A stretch of 44,468 nucleotides of DNA from JAIBBG01 sp043748015 (GTDB lineage: Bacteria; Bacteroidota; Bacteroidia; Flavobacteriales_D; Sanyastnellaceae). The notes beneath the pieces were generated by a model that saw only the letters and a program-made list of their open reading frames with translations, had not been told where the DNA came from and did not search any database. Below are positions 1 through 9,820 of the stretch, one piece after another (the stretch's first letter is position 1; the number at the start of each line of letters is the position of its first letter). Position numbers and translations under genes: made by a program. The stretch covers positions 1 through 44,468 of the forward strand of contig JAYTOA010000044.1 of the NCBI GenBank assembly GCA_043748015.1, read 5' to 3'.

Positions 1-350
1 AATTGGGCGAAGTAGCATTCTTTTCGACTCGAAATTTCCTTTTCTGAAGAATTTTTCATTTAAATTTTTCTTTTCGATGTGATTGTCATTTTCGAAAAAA
101 TCCACACGCTTTTACAAGACTAACTTTGCTCCAAGCCATTGACATTCAGGCTTTGATTCCGCCAAAAATGGCCGAAAATCACATTAGACTAAACTCTTCT
201 TTCTACCCACGTAATTGTACAAAGTTTCGACTAAATGAACTTTATTTGTTAAAAGTGTAGTTTATCAACAGTTATGACTTTATCTTCGCCCTTGCTTTTA
301 CGGATGGTACACAAGTGCCAGAAAACATATTCACTTATTAACTAACCAAA
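1..350. other. Non-coding left edge and leader of the first giant gene
   Basis: No convincing coding region was found in this A+T-rich stretch. It must carry the promoter and leader of the gene at 351. An exact match to the Bacteroidota -7 consensus TAnnTTTG (TAACTTTG) lies at 121-128, but there is no good TTTG box at the usual 19-21 bases upstream, so this is only a weak promoter candidate. If it is used, the leader would be roughly 215 bases long. Several TTCGA motifs recur between 25 and 230 but form no regular array. Confidence 0.4.
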
Positions 351-3300
351 ATGGATAATTCTACAATTATTAGCCCTGGTCGTGCTTTGCGATCAGTCTG
401 TACGGTGGCCTTGCTCATACTCTTTATGCAGATAGGGTTTTCGCAATCAACCAATCTGAGCCAATCGGCAAACGGCCCTGCGAGTGCTCCTCTAAATCCC
501 CCGCAATGGCAGAACGGTAATGTCAATGCCAATCAGGCGCACTACGTCGAAGGACAAAGTGTTGCGTACAGGCAAGTCATGACCAGTCTTCCCGTTGGAG
601 TTCCAATCAAACTGACGATGGAATTCGACGCCACGTCAAACAATAAGATAGCGATTGATTTTATCACTCGTTATAATCGATTGGAACCGCACGATCAGTT
701 TGGCCATCCTGCGGAAGTTATTAATCCATTGACTGGTGTCGCGGGAACATTCGCCGCTCCAACGACGTTTCCTATTCCGGCGCCGCCTCAGGGACCATCA
801 GTCGTTACAGGTCAGCCAACTACAGCTTACAACGCTGTCAATGCAGCTGGTGAAGCTTACATGACCATTTATAATGGTACTATTACCAACATTGCTTACA
901 CAGATATCAATGGAGTGCCTTCAACCGTTGATTGGAATAATCCGGGCACTAACCAGGCCTTGAAATTCACCATCACTTTTACTGCATCTGCATCAGATGT
1001 TGTAATCGCATGGGGCGGACATATTTCAAGCGGACAAGATTGGGGTGATAACAGTGCAGCCGGCATTCCCGGTTCTCCATATCACATGAGACAAAAAGAT
1101 TGGTCCCTTGGCAATCTTGGCAATACAGACAGAGCCCTGGCTGCAGGTGCAGTTGTTCCTGTTGGAGCTTGTGTAGTTACTTGCCCTGACGACTTCAGCG
1201 TTAGTTGTTCTGATTACGCCAATAACAATTTTACTTGGCCTGTTCCCACTTACACTTGTATTAATAATCCAAATGTTACTACTACTTTCACATCATCCAC
1301 TTCTGGAACATGTCCGTTGGTTGTTACTCGTGATTATACTGTTACAGTATTCAGCAATGTAATAGCTCCGGTTGTGCACCATTGCATAGTAGCGATGAGT
1401 GTGGTTGACAATGATCCTCCAAGCATTACTTGTCCGGGAAACATTACTGTTGCTTGTGCATCAGATGTTCCAGCACACAATATTTCATTGGTAACTGCGA
1501 GCGACAATTGCACACCAAATCCGGTTAAAACTTTCGTGGGAGACTTTATCCATGATCAAACTTGTGCCAACAGTTATACAATTACCCGTACTTATAAAGC
1601 AACAGACGGATGTGGAAATTTCAGCACATGTTCTCAAACCATTAATGTATTAGATGATACGGCACCTGTTTTATCAAATACTCCAGCTGACGCATCATAC
1701 ATATGTTATGCAAGCGTTCCTGCCCCAGCAATTGTTTTAGCAAGTGACAATTGCCAAGGCTCAATCACTCCTGTTTATTCAGAATCACAATCGAACCAAG
1801 GTTCATCTTGTAACAATACGATCACGCGCACATGGACAGCGACTGATGCATGCGGAAATGCTGCAAGCTTTACACAGACCATCAATGTGAATGATAATCT
1901 GTCTCCTGTTCTTTCAGGTCTACCGGTTTCAGAAGTCAATGTATCCTGTTATGCTTTTGTTCCTGCAGTTGCTGCGGTAACTGCACAAGACAATTGTGAT
2001 GGAACTATCCAGGCAATTCTTGTAAGTGATGAGACCAATCCGGGCTCTTCTTGCAACAACACAATCACACGCACTTGGACTGCAACTGACGTTTGTGGCA
2101 ATAGCACAAGCTTCACGCAGACCATCAATGTGAACGACGACCTTGACCCGGTACTTTCAGAATTACCTGTAGCAACAGTAAACGTTACCTGCTATGCCGA
2201 TGTACCTGCTGTCGCAGCGGTAAATGCACAGGACAATTGCGACGGTGCAATTGCTCCTGAATTTACATCTGAAGAAAGCAACGAAGGAACATCTTGCAAC
2301 AACACGATCACACGTGTATGGACTGCAACTGACGCATGTGGCAATAGCGCAAGCTTCACACAGACCATCCATGTAAATGATGATGTAGATCCTGTTTTAC
2401 ACAATATCCCAGCTGACTTCACAGCGCAGTGTGGCCAAGTACCGTCGCCGGGTGATGTTTATGCTGATGATAATTGTGGCGGTGATGTAATTATTAATTA
2501 CAGCGAAGTTTCACTCAGTGATTTTTGTCCGGTTAGTATTTTGAGAACATGGACAGCATACGATGCTTGTGGAAATTCTGCGACAGCATCGCAAACGATT
2601 ACAATCAATGACACTGAAGATCCATCACTCCTTGGAGTGCCGGCTGATGATACAGTGGAGTGCGATAACGTACCGGCTCCAGCTTTAGTAACAGCAGAAG
2701 ACAATTGCGCATCTGACCTTCAGGTATCATTTGAACAGTCGGAAAATGTTGAGCTCGAGTGTGGATATTCATTCACACGCACATGGTCAGTAAGTGACTT
2801 ATGTGGAAACAGTGCCTCAGCATCACAGACAATTACAGTAGTTGATACGACAGCTCCAACTGCAAATCTCGAATCAGAAGAAATTTATGTTGAGTGCGGT
2901 TCTGACATTCCGGATTTCAACCTGGAATGGTCAGACAATTGTGATGCGAATCCGACTCAATTCATCGATGTTCAGGTGGAAACTGATGGATGTGAGCAAA
3001 TCATTACTGAAACTTATAGCGCAGCAGACAATTGCAATAATGGTAATTCTGTAATTCGCACAATTCACATTGTTGACACAACCAATCCTTACATCACGCA
3101 TGCAGTTGAAGATCAATTCATCTTTTGTGAGGACGAAATCTTCTGGGACTTACCTAGGTTTGATGATTTGTGTGACAATGACCTCACTATCACATACAGC
3201 GTTGACACGACTTTCCTTTCTGACAGATATGTGATTCACAGACATTTCACTGCAACTGATAATTGTGGTAACTCAGTAACGGACGACAGCGACATCGCTA

Positions 3301-6300
3301 TCGCAACTGATAACGACCCGATACTTTTCGGACTTCCTGACGCATACGAATTCAATGAGTGCGGAACTCTTGAGGAGCCTGCAATCATATTCGGAACAGA
3401 TTTTTGCGGCAATGAACTTGATGTAAACTTCACTGAAGAAATTACAGAAGAAGGTTGCTACATGTATGTATTGCGTACCTGGACAATAACTGACGGCTAT
3501 GGCAACACAACTACATTCACGCAAACGATTGAAGTTGGCGATACTACACCTCCAACCATCGCATGTCCGCAAGACCTTGTGGTAACATGTGCCGGTGATG
3601 TACCTGCAGCAGATGTGAACAGCATTGTTGCTTCTGACAACTGTGGTGTTGTAACAGTTACTTTTGAAGATGTAATCAGCGATTTCGAATGTACAAACAG
3701 ATTTATCATCATACGCACTTACACTGCAACAGATGAGTGTGACAATTCTACTTCTTGTACACAATTCATTGCGGTGAACGATGAGATTGCTCCTGTGTTC
3801 ACATTTGTGCATCAGGGAACAGCCAATTGCGGCGAAGCGATCGATTTCGGAATTGCAACAGCTCTAGATAATTGTGGCGGAGAAGTGATTATCACTTTTG
3901 ATGATCTAACTGAACCAAATGATATCAATGAGCATTGCCAGTATACAACTTACTCCAAGGGTGCGTGGGGATCTCCATCGAACAGCTCTCCAGGTGATTA
4001 TCGCGACACGAACTTTGCTTCAGCTTTTCCAAATGGTTTGACCATTGGTTGCGCAACAGGTTCGTTTACTTTCACAACTCCTGAAGCAATAATGAATTTT
4101 ATTCCTTCGGGTGGTGGCTCGTTCGTATTACCGACAGGCAATTTGGTAAATCCATCTCCTGATGGATATGATAACAATTTTGCTGACCAGCTTATGGCTG
4201 CAATGTTGAATGTTGGCTTTGATGCATACGATCCAAACTTTGGTCCTTCTAATTTCAATCTTGGAGATCTGCTTTTTGCCAGCGGTCCTTTCGCTGGAAT
4301 GTCAGCCAACAGTGTCATTCAAATTGCGAACGATGTAATTGGTGGGTGCAGCAATGCATATTCACCTGAGACTATGAAGAACGCGATGGAAGAAATCAAC
4401 CTGAGCTTCCTCGAAGGCAACTCGAACAGCGGTGCGCTACTTTGTCATGACCAAGGCAATCCGGACAATGTTTGTGATTATTCTGTAAGCAGAATCTGGA
4501 CGGCAACTGATGCTTGTGGAAATACCAGCACGGCTGTTACAACCATCATCATATTTGATACAGAAGTTCCTACAGTAGTCAGCCAGCCTGCTGACATCAT
4601 CGCCGAGTGTGGTGAAGATGTAGAAGAAATTGCTCCGGTTTTCACTGACAATTGTGATGCGAATCTTTTGATATTGCCGGCTTCGAGCCTTATCATGCTT
4701 GAACCTTGCGGATACCTGATCCATAAATCATGGACTGCTATTGACGCTTGTGGAAATGAAACAACTGTAAGTCAGAACATCACTATTCAAGACACTACTG
4801 ACCCTGTTCTTCACGGTGTACCGGTTGATGTACTTGCAGAGTGCGGACAATTGCCCGCAGTCGCAGATGTAACTGCAACAGATAATTGTGGAGATGTGAC
4901 GGTTGAGTTCTCAGAATCAGGTGTTCAGGATGGTTGTTATTACAACCTCACTCGCACATGGACTGCAACAGATGCTTGTGGAAACGCTGTTTCTGCTTCG
5001 CAACTGATTGTGGTTGGCGATAACACCGCTCCATCAATTGTTTCTGCTCCTGCTGAAATAATTTATGTAGAATGCAACACTGAAGTTCCTTCGCTTGTTG
5101 TTGGCTTCGCTGACAACTGCGATACTGATCTCGACTATAGTGAAATCAGTACAATCGGAAACATCACTGATTGTGGTTATGATATTTCAAGATCAATCAC
5201 CGCTGTAGATGATTGCGGTAATGCAACTTCATTCGGACAAATAGTTCAAATACGTGACACTACAGATCCTACAATCGTTTCTTCGCCTGCTGATCAGGTA
5301 ATCAATTGCACGGATGAAATTCCTGCAGTTGTTGAACCAATCTTCAGCGACAATTGCGATGACGAATTGACCATACTTCCTGCAAGCAGCATTATCGAAT
5401 TGCCTTGCGGATATGCAATTCACCGCACATGGACTGCGACAGATGATTGTGGCAACAGCGTAACTGCAAGTCAGAATATTACTATCACTGACAATGTACC
5501 TCCTGTAGTGAATCCATACGAAATGTATGTTCACCTCGAGTGTGACCTTGTTGCTTCTTACGTAGGAATAACTGCTACTGACAATTGTGGAGATGTTCAC
5601 ATCACCTTTGATGATGTTCTTTCTTCAGGTGGATGTCTTGGAACAATCATCCGTACTTATCATGTAAGTGATGATTGCGGAAATGCTGTTCATGTACAAC
5701 AATTCATTGCTGTACAAGACACACACGGACCAGTAATTGAAAATCCCGCGGATGCAACTGTACAGTGTGACGAAGCACCGACAGCTATTCCAACAATCAA
5801 CATTTATGATGCTTGCGGATTGGAGATTGAAGTGCTTGAGGCATCACAAACTATTGCGGTAATCAATGAGTGCACTTACCAGATCATCTGGCATTGGGTT
5901 GCAATTGACTACTGTGAAAATGTTTCACAAGCAACAACAGTAATTACAGTAACTGACACAGTAAATCCGGAGTTCCAGAACTTCCCGGAAGATCAAACGA
6001 TCTCTTGTGAAGTTGATTATTCTGCACCTGCAACTCCAGAGGTAATAGACAACTGTGATGACAACGTTGAAGTTTTCGCTTCTATGGTGATCATCAATGG
6101 TGATTGCCCTAGCAACTACGATGTGTATTACACATTCAGAGCTCAGGACAATTGTTTGAATGAAACAATTGAGACTGTAGTGTATCACATCCGTGATCTT
6201 ATTGCTCCTGAATTCTCTGGTGACAACCAAGCTCAATTCACTTTTGAGTGTGATGAAATCATCACGCTTGTGCAACCGGTTGCTACAGACAATTGCAGTA

Positions 6301-8756
6301 CTATTTCCTACAGCCATGAAGACGGATTCTTCTGGTCAGAAGGATGCTACAGTGGATTCACACGTGTATGGACAGCGACAGATGCTTGCGGTAACAGCGC
6401 ATTGTTCTTCCAATACATCAATGTTCAAGACACCACTCCTCCAGTAATTGTTGGTGAATTTGAAATTGTAGTTACTTGTGACACATACGGTGGATTATAC
6501 ATTACTGCGACAGATAATTGCTATGAGGTATACATCGATTATGTTGAAGAACACGTTTCTGGTTCTTGCGCTGGTCGCTATATTAGAACTTACACTGTAA
6601 GTGATGATTGTGGCAACTCAACTGAGTTCATTCAGATCATTAACGTGATCGATGTGATTGCTCCGGTTGCCGTTAATCCAATTTCTGATTTGACCATCGA
6701 GTGTGGACAAACATATGAGCCATATAGTCCTGAATTCACAGACAATTGTGATCAAGATCTTCTCATCGAAGGAATGTCAACCATTGCTTATAGCGAAGAT
6801 GGATGCACAGTATACATTTCTGAATCATACACAGCAACTGATGATTGTAACAACTCTACAACAGTAGGTCGCACTATCACGATTGTTGATACTACAGCTC
6901 CAACTTTCGATGCATTACCTATCGATCGTTATATCGATTGTCAGGACGCTATTGAGACGGATTTAGTGACTGCTTCAGATATCTGTGATGATGATGTAAC
7001 TGTTTCATCAAGCGATGCTATCATCGGGGGTGACTGTCCTTCTTCATACACCATTGCACGTACATGGATTGCTGCTGACCATTGTGGAAACAGCGTTTCG
7101 CACGTTCAATATATCCACGTAACAGACACAACAGATCCTGAGTTTACGTTTGTACCAGAAACTGCAAGTTTCAATTGTGAAGATGATATCGATTTCGGAG
7201 TTGCAACAGCGAATGATGATTGCAGCACAGTGGAGGTTACACATTCTGATGTGTATGAATATGAGTGTGCGCATACATTTACTATCACACGTACATGGAC
7301 TGCAACAGACGCTTGTGGAAACGAAGCAACAGCTACTTCGACATACTTTGTAAGTGATCTTACTGCGCCAACATTTGACAATCAACCACAGGATGTATTC
7401 GTTCAGTGTACTTCTGAAATTCCTGCACCTGCTGCAGTAACAGCCACTGACAATTGCGGAACTGCTGTTGTAACTGTTGAAGTTCTTGAAGTTGATGCAG
7501 ACGATTGCGGAAATCAAATATTGTATGTTCAGTACATGGCAGTAGATGATTGTGGAAACGCCAACTACACAGGTTATTATATCACTGTAAATGACGATAC
7601 AGATCCTGAGTTGTTCGGTTGTCCATCAAACCTTGTTCTTGATTGCTATGAGACTATTCCTGCACCTGCACAGGTAGTGGCTATTGACAATTGCAACGGA
7701 AACTTGGCGGTATCATATGAAGAGTTCATGTTTGGAGATCTTCCAGCGGAAGGTTCAATAGCTGATTGCAATCTGATAACTCCTGTTCGTCCGGCGAATA
7801 ACCCATGTGGATACCAGTATGACTGGGCAATGGCAATGTTTGGAATGCCAAGCGCACACAGATTCTATTCTGTATCAAATGGCAATCTTGTACAGTATCC
7901 AAATGGAAGTGTGCACGTGACTGCGGATATGCACAACGTACAAAACGCGAACAACGGATGGCATGTAGATGTGTGGTTCAACAATGGAATGGACTGGGCT
8001 GCGTGGAGCACTCAAGGTTTCCCGACAAGCTTCAAAGCTGATTGCGGAGGCGTTGCTTCAAACCACAACGACTGGATGTATTTCATACTTGTGAATGGTG
8101 ATGGCGCTGAGTTGACTGGTTTTGGTTCTTACACCGGATCTGCGATTAACTTGAACCACGCACCTGCGAACAATTACTTCGGATTCCAGTTGGGTAGCGG
8201 AGCGAACAACTACAACAACGCCAGTAACGGTTTTGGTGGATGGTTTAGCTATAACGGTTACTTCCAGGTGAACAATACACCTTATGGAAACAACGGCGGT
8301 AACGTGACTGGTGCTGGTGACCTTGCATTCGAGCTTGATTGCTGCCCACAGTATTATGTTGTTCGTCAGTGGACTGCTTCTGATTGCTCAGGCAACAGCA
8401 GCACTTGCACACAGACTATTACATTCAACAATCAAGGAAACAGCAATCCACAGATGCCTGGTCAACAATCGAAGCCTACAATGGCCACGGATGTTGTAAG
8501 CACCGTATCACTTGCTCCAAATCCTGCAATTGACAACACTACTTTCAGTTTTGTTCCTTCTTCAAAAGGAAAGAGCACTCTGGAAATTATGAGTATGACC
8601 GGTGCTAAAGTGGCCGATGTATTCGTAGGAACTGTTGAAGCCGGTGTTGAATACAAGGTGACTTATAACGTGAGTCAACTTGCAACAGGTATGTACATGT
8701 ATCGTCTGACGAATGGTGATCATACCGAAGTTGGTCGATTGATTGTAAGCAAATAA
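351..8756 (+). CDS. Giant secreted HYR-like repeat protein with T9SS type A sorting domain
   Basis: This gene encodes a 2801-residue surface protein, probably an adhesin or structural surface filament; the function is inferred from architecture only. Residues 1-31 form a signal peptide ending in GFSQ. Residues about 42-272 form a beta-rich head (key words WQNGN, HYVEG, YNRLEPHDQFGH) of a kind seen in other Bacteroidota surface proteins. From about residue 275 come roughly 25 HYR-like/Ig-like modules of 75-81 residues. The usual module has four cysteines (in ECG, DNC, a mid-module GC/CG and DACGN) and ends in a linker like DTTPP. Modules 11 and 25 are interrupted by separate domains (about 1196-1374 and 2464-2664). 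Residues about 2718-2801 are a type A C-terminal sorting domain (PNP start, GMYMYRL, terminal lysine). A strong terminator follows. The ATG at 351 gives a complete signal peptide. Confidence 0.93.
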   Translation: MDNSTIISPGRALRSVCTVALLILFMQIGFSQSTNLSQSANGPASAPLNPPQWQNGNVNANQAHYVEGQSVAYRQVMTSLPVGVPIKLTMEFDATSNNKIAIDFITRYNRLEPHDQFGHPAEVINPLTGVAGTFAAPTTFPIPAPPQGPSVVTGQPTTAYNAVNAAGEAYMTIYNGTITNIAYTDINGVPSTVDWNNPGTNQALKFTITFTASASDVVIAWGGHISSGQDWGDNSAAGIPGSPYHMRQKDWSLGNLGNTDRALAAGAVVPVGACVVTCPDDFSVSCSDYANNNFTWPVPTYTCINNPNVTTTFTSSTSGTCPLVVTRDYTVTVFSNVIAPVVHHCIVAMSVVDNDPPSITCPGNITVACASDVPAHNISLVTASDNCTPNPVKTFVGDFIHDQTCANSYTITRTYKATDGCGNFSTCSQTINVLDDTAPVLSNTPADASYICYASVPAPAIVLASDNCQGSITPVYSESQSNQGSSCNNTITRTWTATDACGNAASFTQTINVNDNLSPVLSGLPVSEVNVSCYAFVPAVAAVTAQDNCDGTIQAILVSDETNPGSSCNNTITRTWTATDVCGNSTSFTQTINVNDDLDPVLSELPVATVNVTCYADVPAVAAVNAQDNCDGAIAPEFTSEESNEGTSCNNTITRVWTATDACGNSASFTQTIHVNDDVDPVLHNIPADFTAQCGQVPSPGDVYADDNCGGDVIINYSEVSLSDFCPVSILRTWTAYDACGNSATASQTITINDTEDPSLLGVPADDTVECDNVPAPALVTAEDNCASDLQVSFEQSENVELECGYSFTRTWSVSDLCGNSASASQTITVVDTTAPTANLESEEIYVECGSDIPDFNLEWSDNCDANPTQFIDVQVETDGCEQIITETYSAADNCNNGNSVIRTIHIVDTTNPYITHAVEDQFIFCEDEIFWDLPRFDDLCDNDLTITYSVDTTFLSDRYVIHRHFTATDNCGNSVTDDSDIAIATDNDPILFGLPDAYEFNECGTLEEPAIIFGTDFCGNELDVNFTEEITEEGCYMYVLRTWTITDGYGNTTTFTQTIEVGDTTPPTIACPQDLVVTCAGDVPAADVNSIVASDNCGVVTVTFEDVISDFECTNRFIIIRTYTATDECDNSTSCTQFIAVNDEIAPVFTFVHQGTANCGEAIDFGIATALDNCGGEVIITFDDLTEPNDINEHCQYTTYSKGAWGSPSNSSPGDYRDTNFASAFPNGLTIGCATGSFTFTTPEAIMNFIPSGGGSFVLPTGNLVNPSPDGYDNNFADQLMAAMLNVGFDAYDPNFGPSNFNLGDLLFASGPFAGMSANSVIQIANDVIGGCSNAYSPETMKNAMEEINLSFLEGNSNSGALLCHDQGNPDNVCDYSVSRIWTATDACGNTSTAVTTIIIFDTEVPTVVSQPADIIAECGEDVEEIAPVFTDNCDANLLILPASSLIMLEPCGYLIHKSWTAIDACGNETTVSQNITIQDTTDPVLHGVPVDVLAECGQLPAVADVTATDNCGDVTVEFSESGVQDGCYYNLTRTWTATDACGNAVSASQLIVVGDNTAPSIVSAPAEIIYVECNTEVPSLVVGFADNCDTDLDYSEISTIGNITDCGYDISRSITAVDDCGNATSFGQIVQIRDTTDPTIVSSPADQVINCTDEIPAVVEPIFSDNCDDELTILPASSIIELPCGYAIHRTWTATDDCGNSVTASQNITITDNVPPVVNPYEMYVHLECDLVASYVGITATDNCGDVHITFDDVLSSGGCLGTIIRTYHVSDDCGNAVHVQQFIAVQDTHGPVIENPADATVQCDEAPTAIPTINIYDACGLEIEVLEASQTIAVINECTYQIIWHWVAIDYCENVSQATTVITVTDTVNPEFQNFPEDQTISCEVDYSAPATPEVIDNCDDNVEVFASMVIINGDCPSNYDVYYTFRAQDNCLNETIETVVYHIRDLIAPEFSGDNQAQFTFECDEIITLVQPVATDNCSTISYSHEDGFFWSEGCYSGFTRVWTATDACGNSALFFQYINVQDTTPPVIVGEFEIVVTCDTYGGLYITATDNCYEVYIDYVEEHVSGSCAGRYIRTYTVSDDCGNSTEFIQIINVIDVIAPVAVNPISDLTIECGQTYEPYSPEFTDNCDQDLLIEGMSTIAYSEDGCTVYISESYTATDDCNNSTTVGRTITIVDTTAPTFDALPIDRYIDCQDAIETDLVTASDICDDDVTVSSSDAIIGGDCPSSYTIARTWIAADHCGNSVSHVQYIHVTDTTDPEFTFVPETASFNCEDDIDFGVATANDDCSTVEVTHSDVYEYECAHTFTITRTWTATDACGNEATATSTYFVSDLTAPTFDNQPQDVFVQCTSEIPAPAAVTATDNCGTAVVTVEVLEVDADDCGNQILYVQYMAVDDCGNANYTGYYITVNDDTDPELFGCPSNLVLDCYETIPAPAQVVAIDNCNGNLAVSYEEFMFGDLPAEGSIADCNLITPVRPANNPCGYQYDWAMAMFGMPSAHRFYSVSNGNLVQYPNGSVHVTADMHNVQNANNGWHVDVWFNNGMDWAAWSTQGFPTSFKADCGGVASNHNDWMYFILVNGDGAELTGFGSYTGSAINLNHAPANNYFGFQLGSGANNYNNASNGFGGWFSYNGYFQVNNTPYGNNGGNVTGAGDLAFELDCCPQYYVVRQWTASDCSGNSSTCTQTITFNNQGNSNPQMPGQQSKPTMATDVVSTVSLAPNPAIDNTTFSFVPSSKGKSTLEIMSMTGAKVADVFVGTVEAGVEYKVTYNVSQLATGMYMYRLTNGDHTEVGRLIVSK
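1908..2393 (+). repeat. Tandem 243-bp coding repeat (modules 3 and 4, plus the end of module 2)
   Basis: Modules 3 (1908-2150) and 4 (2151-2393) of the first giant protein are both exactly 81 codons long and closely similar along their whole length. The shared stretch beginning AACAA(T/C)AC is found at 1812, 2055 and 2298, exactly 243 bases apart each time, so the second half of module 2 belongs to the same family. Synonymous differences between copies show that the duplication is not brand new. The rest of this gene has more diverged modules of variable length, so this is the youngest-looking duplication in it. Confidence 0.88.
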
Positions 8757-8792
8757 AACAACAGTCGCTTCAGCGACAAGTAATATTAAAAG

Positions 8793-8822
8793 AGGCTGTC
8801 CGATTTGGACAGCCTTTTTTTT
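8793..8822 (+). terminator. Rho-independent terminator of the first giant gene
   Basis: A perfect 9-bp stem, AGGCTGTCC (8793-8801) and GGACAGCCT (8807-8815), closes a 5-base loop and is followed by a run of eight T. It starts 37 bases past the stop codon at 8756. A second small hairpin (GTCGC/GCGAC, 8764-8777) without a T run lies between the stop codon and the terminator. Confidence 0.93.
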
Positions 8823-9418
8823 GATTCAAAGATTCAAAAATGACAGGCTGTACTCAGCAACTTAAAATGATCCAATTCATTCCCGCGATATTTACTCGTC
8901 TGAAATGCTGATCACCAAATCCTAATTGCTATTTCCCCTTTGCCTAAATGCAACATCAAGCATTCACAGCATTAAATGAATCTTAAATCTGCAACTAACA
9001 GTAACTCATCGAAACTTCTGACAAAAGGTATCGTATCAAAGACATTCATCAAACAGAATTCGGGAAGAAGAAACCCGATAATGTGAGATGACAATACTGA
9101 ATTGATACCCGAACAAATCTGATGGCGTATGCCGTTGCAAACAGTACCGATGATAAAATACTTTGCCCTTTTCGTTGCATCAGGATGGTCGATATTAAAG
9201 ATCAGTCTGCTGGCATCTCTTCGCATTTCAGCTATTCCAATCGATGTCGAAATATTAGGATTCATACATCACAAATGCATTCCAATGATGACTACAGCCT
9301 TCGACTCGGCGTCACACATCATCCATAAAATATTCACTCATCGATAACAGCCAAATGAAAGGCAGCTATCCAAAATTCTCCAACAATGCAATACTATAAG
9401 TGCACTAAACATAACAGA
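8823..9418. other. Intergenic region with no recognised gene
   Basis: These roughly 600 bases separate the first giant gene from the small secreted-protein gene. Open frames exist on both strands (for example 9129-9347 plus and 8972-9265 minus), but they overlap each other and their translations show no domain, signal peptide or recognisable family. The region may hold the promoter for the 9419 gene or be decayed coding sequence; I cannot tell which. No strong TAnnTTTG promoter match with correct spacing was seen. Confidence 0.4.
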
Positions 9419-9790
9419 ATGGACGCAAACAGAACATTCAACATTATTCCAATCGTTCTCACGATATCGCTGGCGATACTATTCTCCAGTTTATCAGCAC
9501 AGGATTATGCATACGCTAAAATTTCCGAAAAGGGTGTTTTGAATTTACCAACGGAAAAAAAATTAAGTGATGCCTATCTCATCGATATGTCATCATATAG
9601 TTTCAAATCGGATGATGAAATGATCCGATACATGAATGAAAGAGGGAGTGACTTGTACATGATGCGCGCGCGCACTTCCAGCAAACAAGCCGTACTCGTA
9701 TTGATGCTTTCTGAGAAACCCGACTGGAAAATTGAACAATGGAATAATTACCTGAAAATGGAATGTGAAACACAACCGTTTCGAAAATAA
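9419..9790 (+). CDS. Small secreted protein of unknown function
   Basis: I do not recognise a named family. The ATG at 9419 gives a 123-residue protein with a clear signal peptide (hydrophobic core IIPIVLTISLAILF, probable cleavage after LSA). An in-frame ATG at 9386 would add 11 polar residues and spoil the signal peptide, so the later start is preferred. The mature part is about 97 residues, rich in charged and aromatic residues, with no cysteine pattern like its neighbours except one Cys near the end. Visible segments include NLPTEKKLSDAYLIDMSS, FKSDDEMIRYM and KPDWKIEQWNNYL. The gene lies 30 bases before the second giant repeat protein on the same strand, so the two are probably co-transcribed. 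It could be a partner or periplasmic helper of the giant proteins, but nothing in the sequence proves this. Confidence 0.75.
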   Translation: MDANRTFNIIPIVLTISLAILFSSLSAQDYAYAKISEKGVLNLPTEKKLSDAYLIDMSSYSFKSDDEMIRYMNERGSDLYMMRARTSSKQAVLVLMLSEKPDWKIEQWNNYLKMECETQPFRK

Positions 9791-9820
9791 CCAACCTGAC
9801 TTTAGACAAACACTCATCAT

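Noticed and set aside
3273..7517. Many antisense open frames of 60-180 codons opposite the giant repeat genes
   Set aside because: They mirror the repeated modules on the other strand and lack start context and domain content; shadows of the real coding frame.
8764..8777. Small GTCGC/GCGAC hairpin as a separate terminator
   Set aside because: It has no T run after it; the next hairpin at 8793 is the obvious terminator.
8972..9347. Overlapping open frames on both strands between the first giant gene and the small secreted-protein gene
   Set aside because: The translations overlap each other, show no signal peptide, domain or recognisable family, and neither strand is clearly favoured; treated as intergenic.
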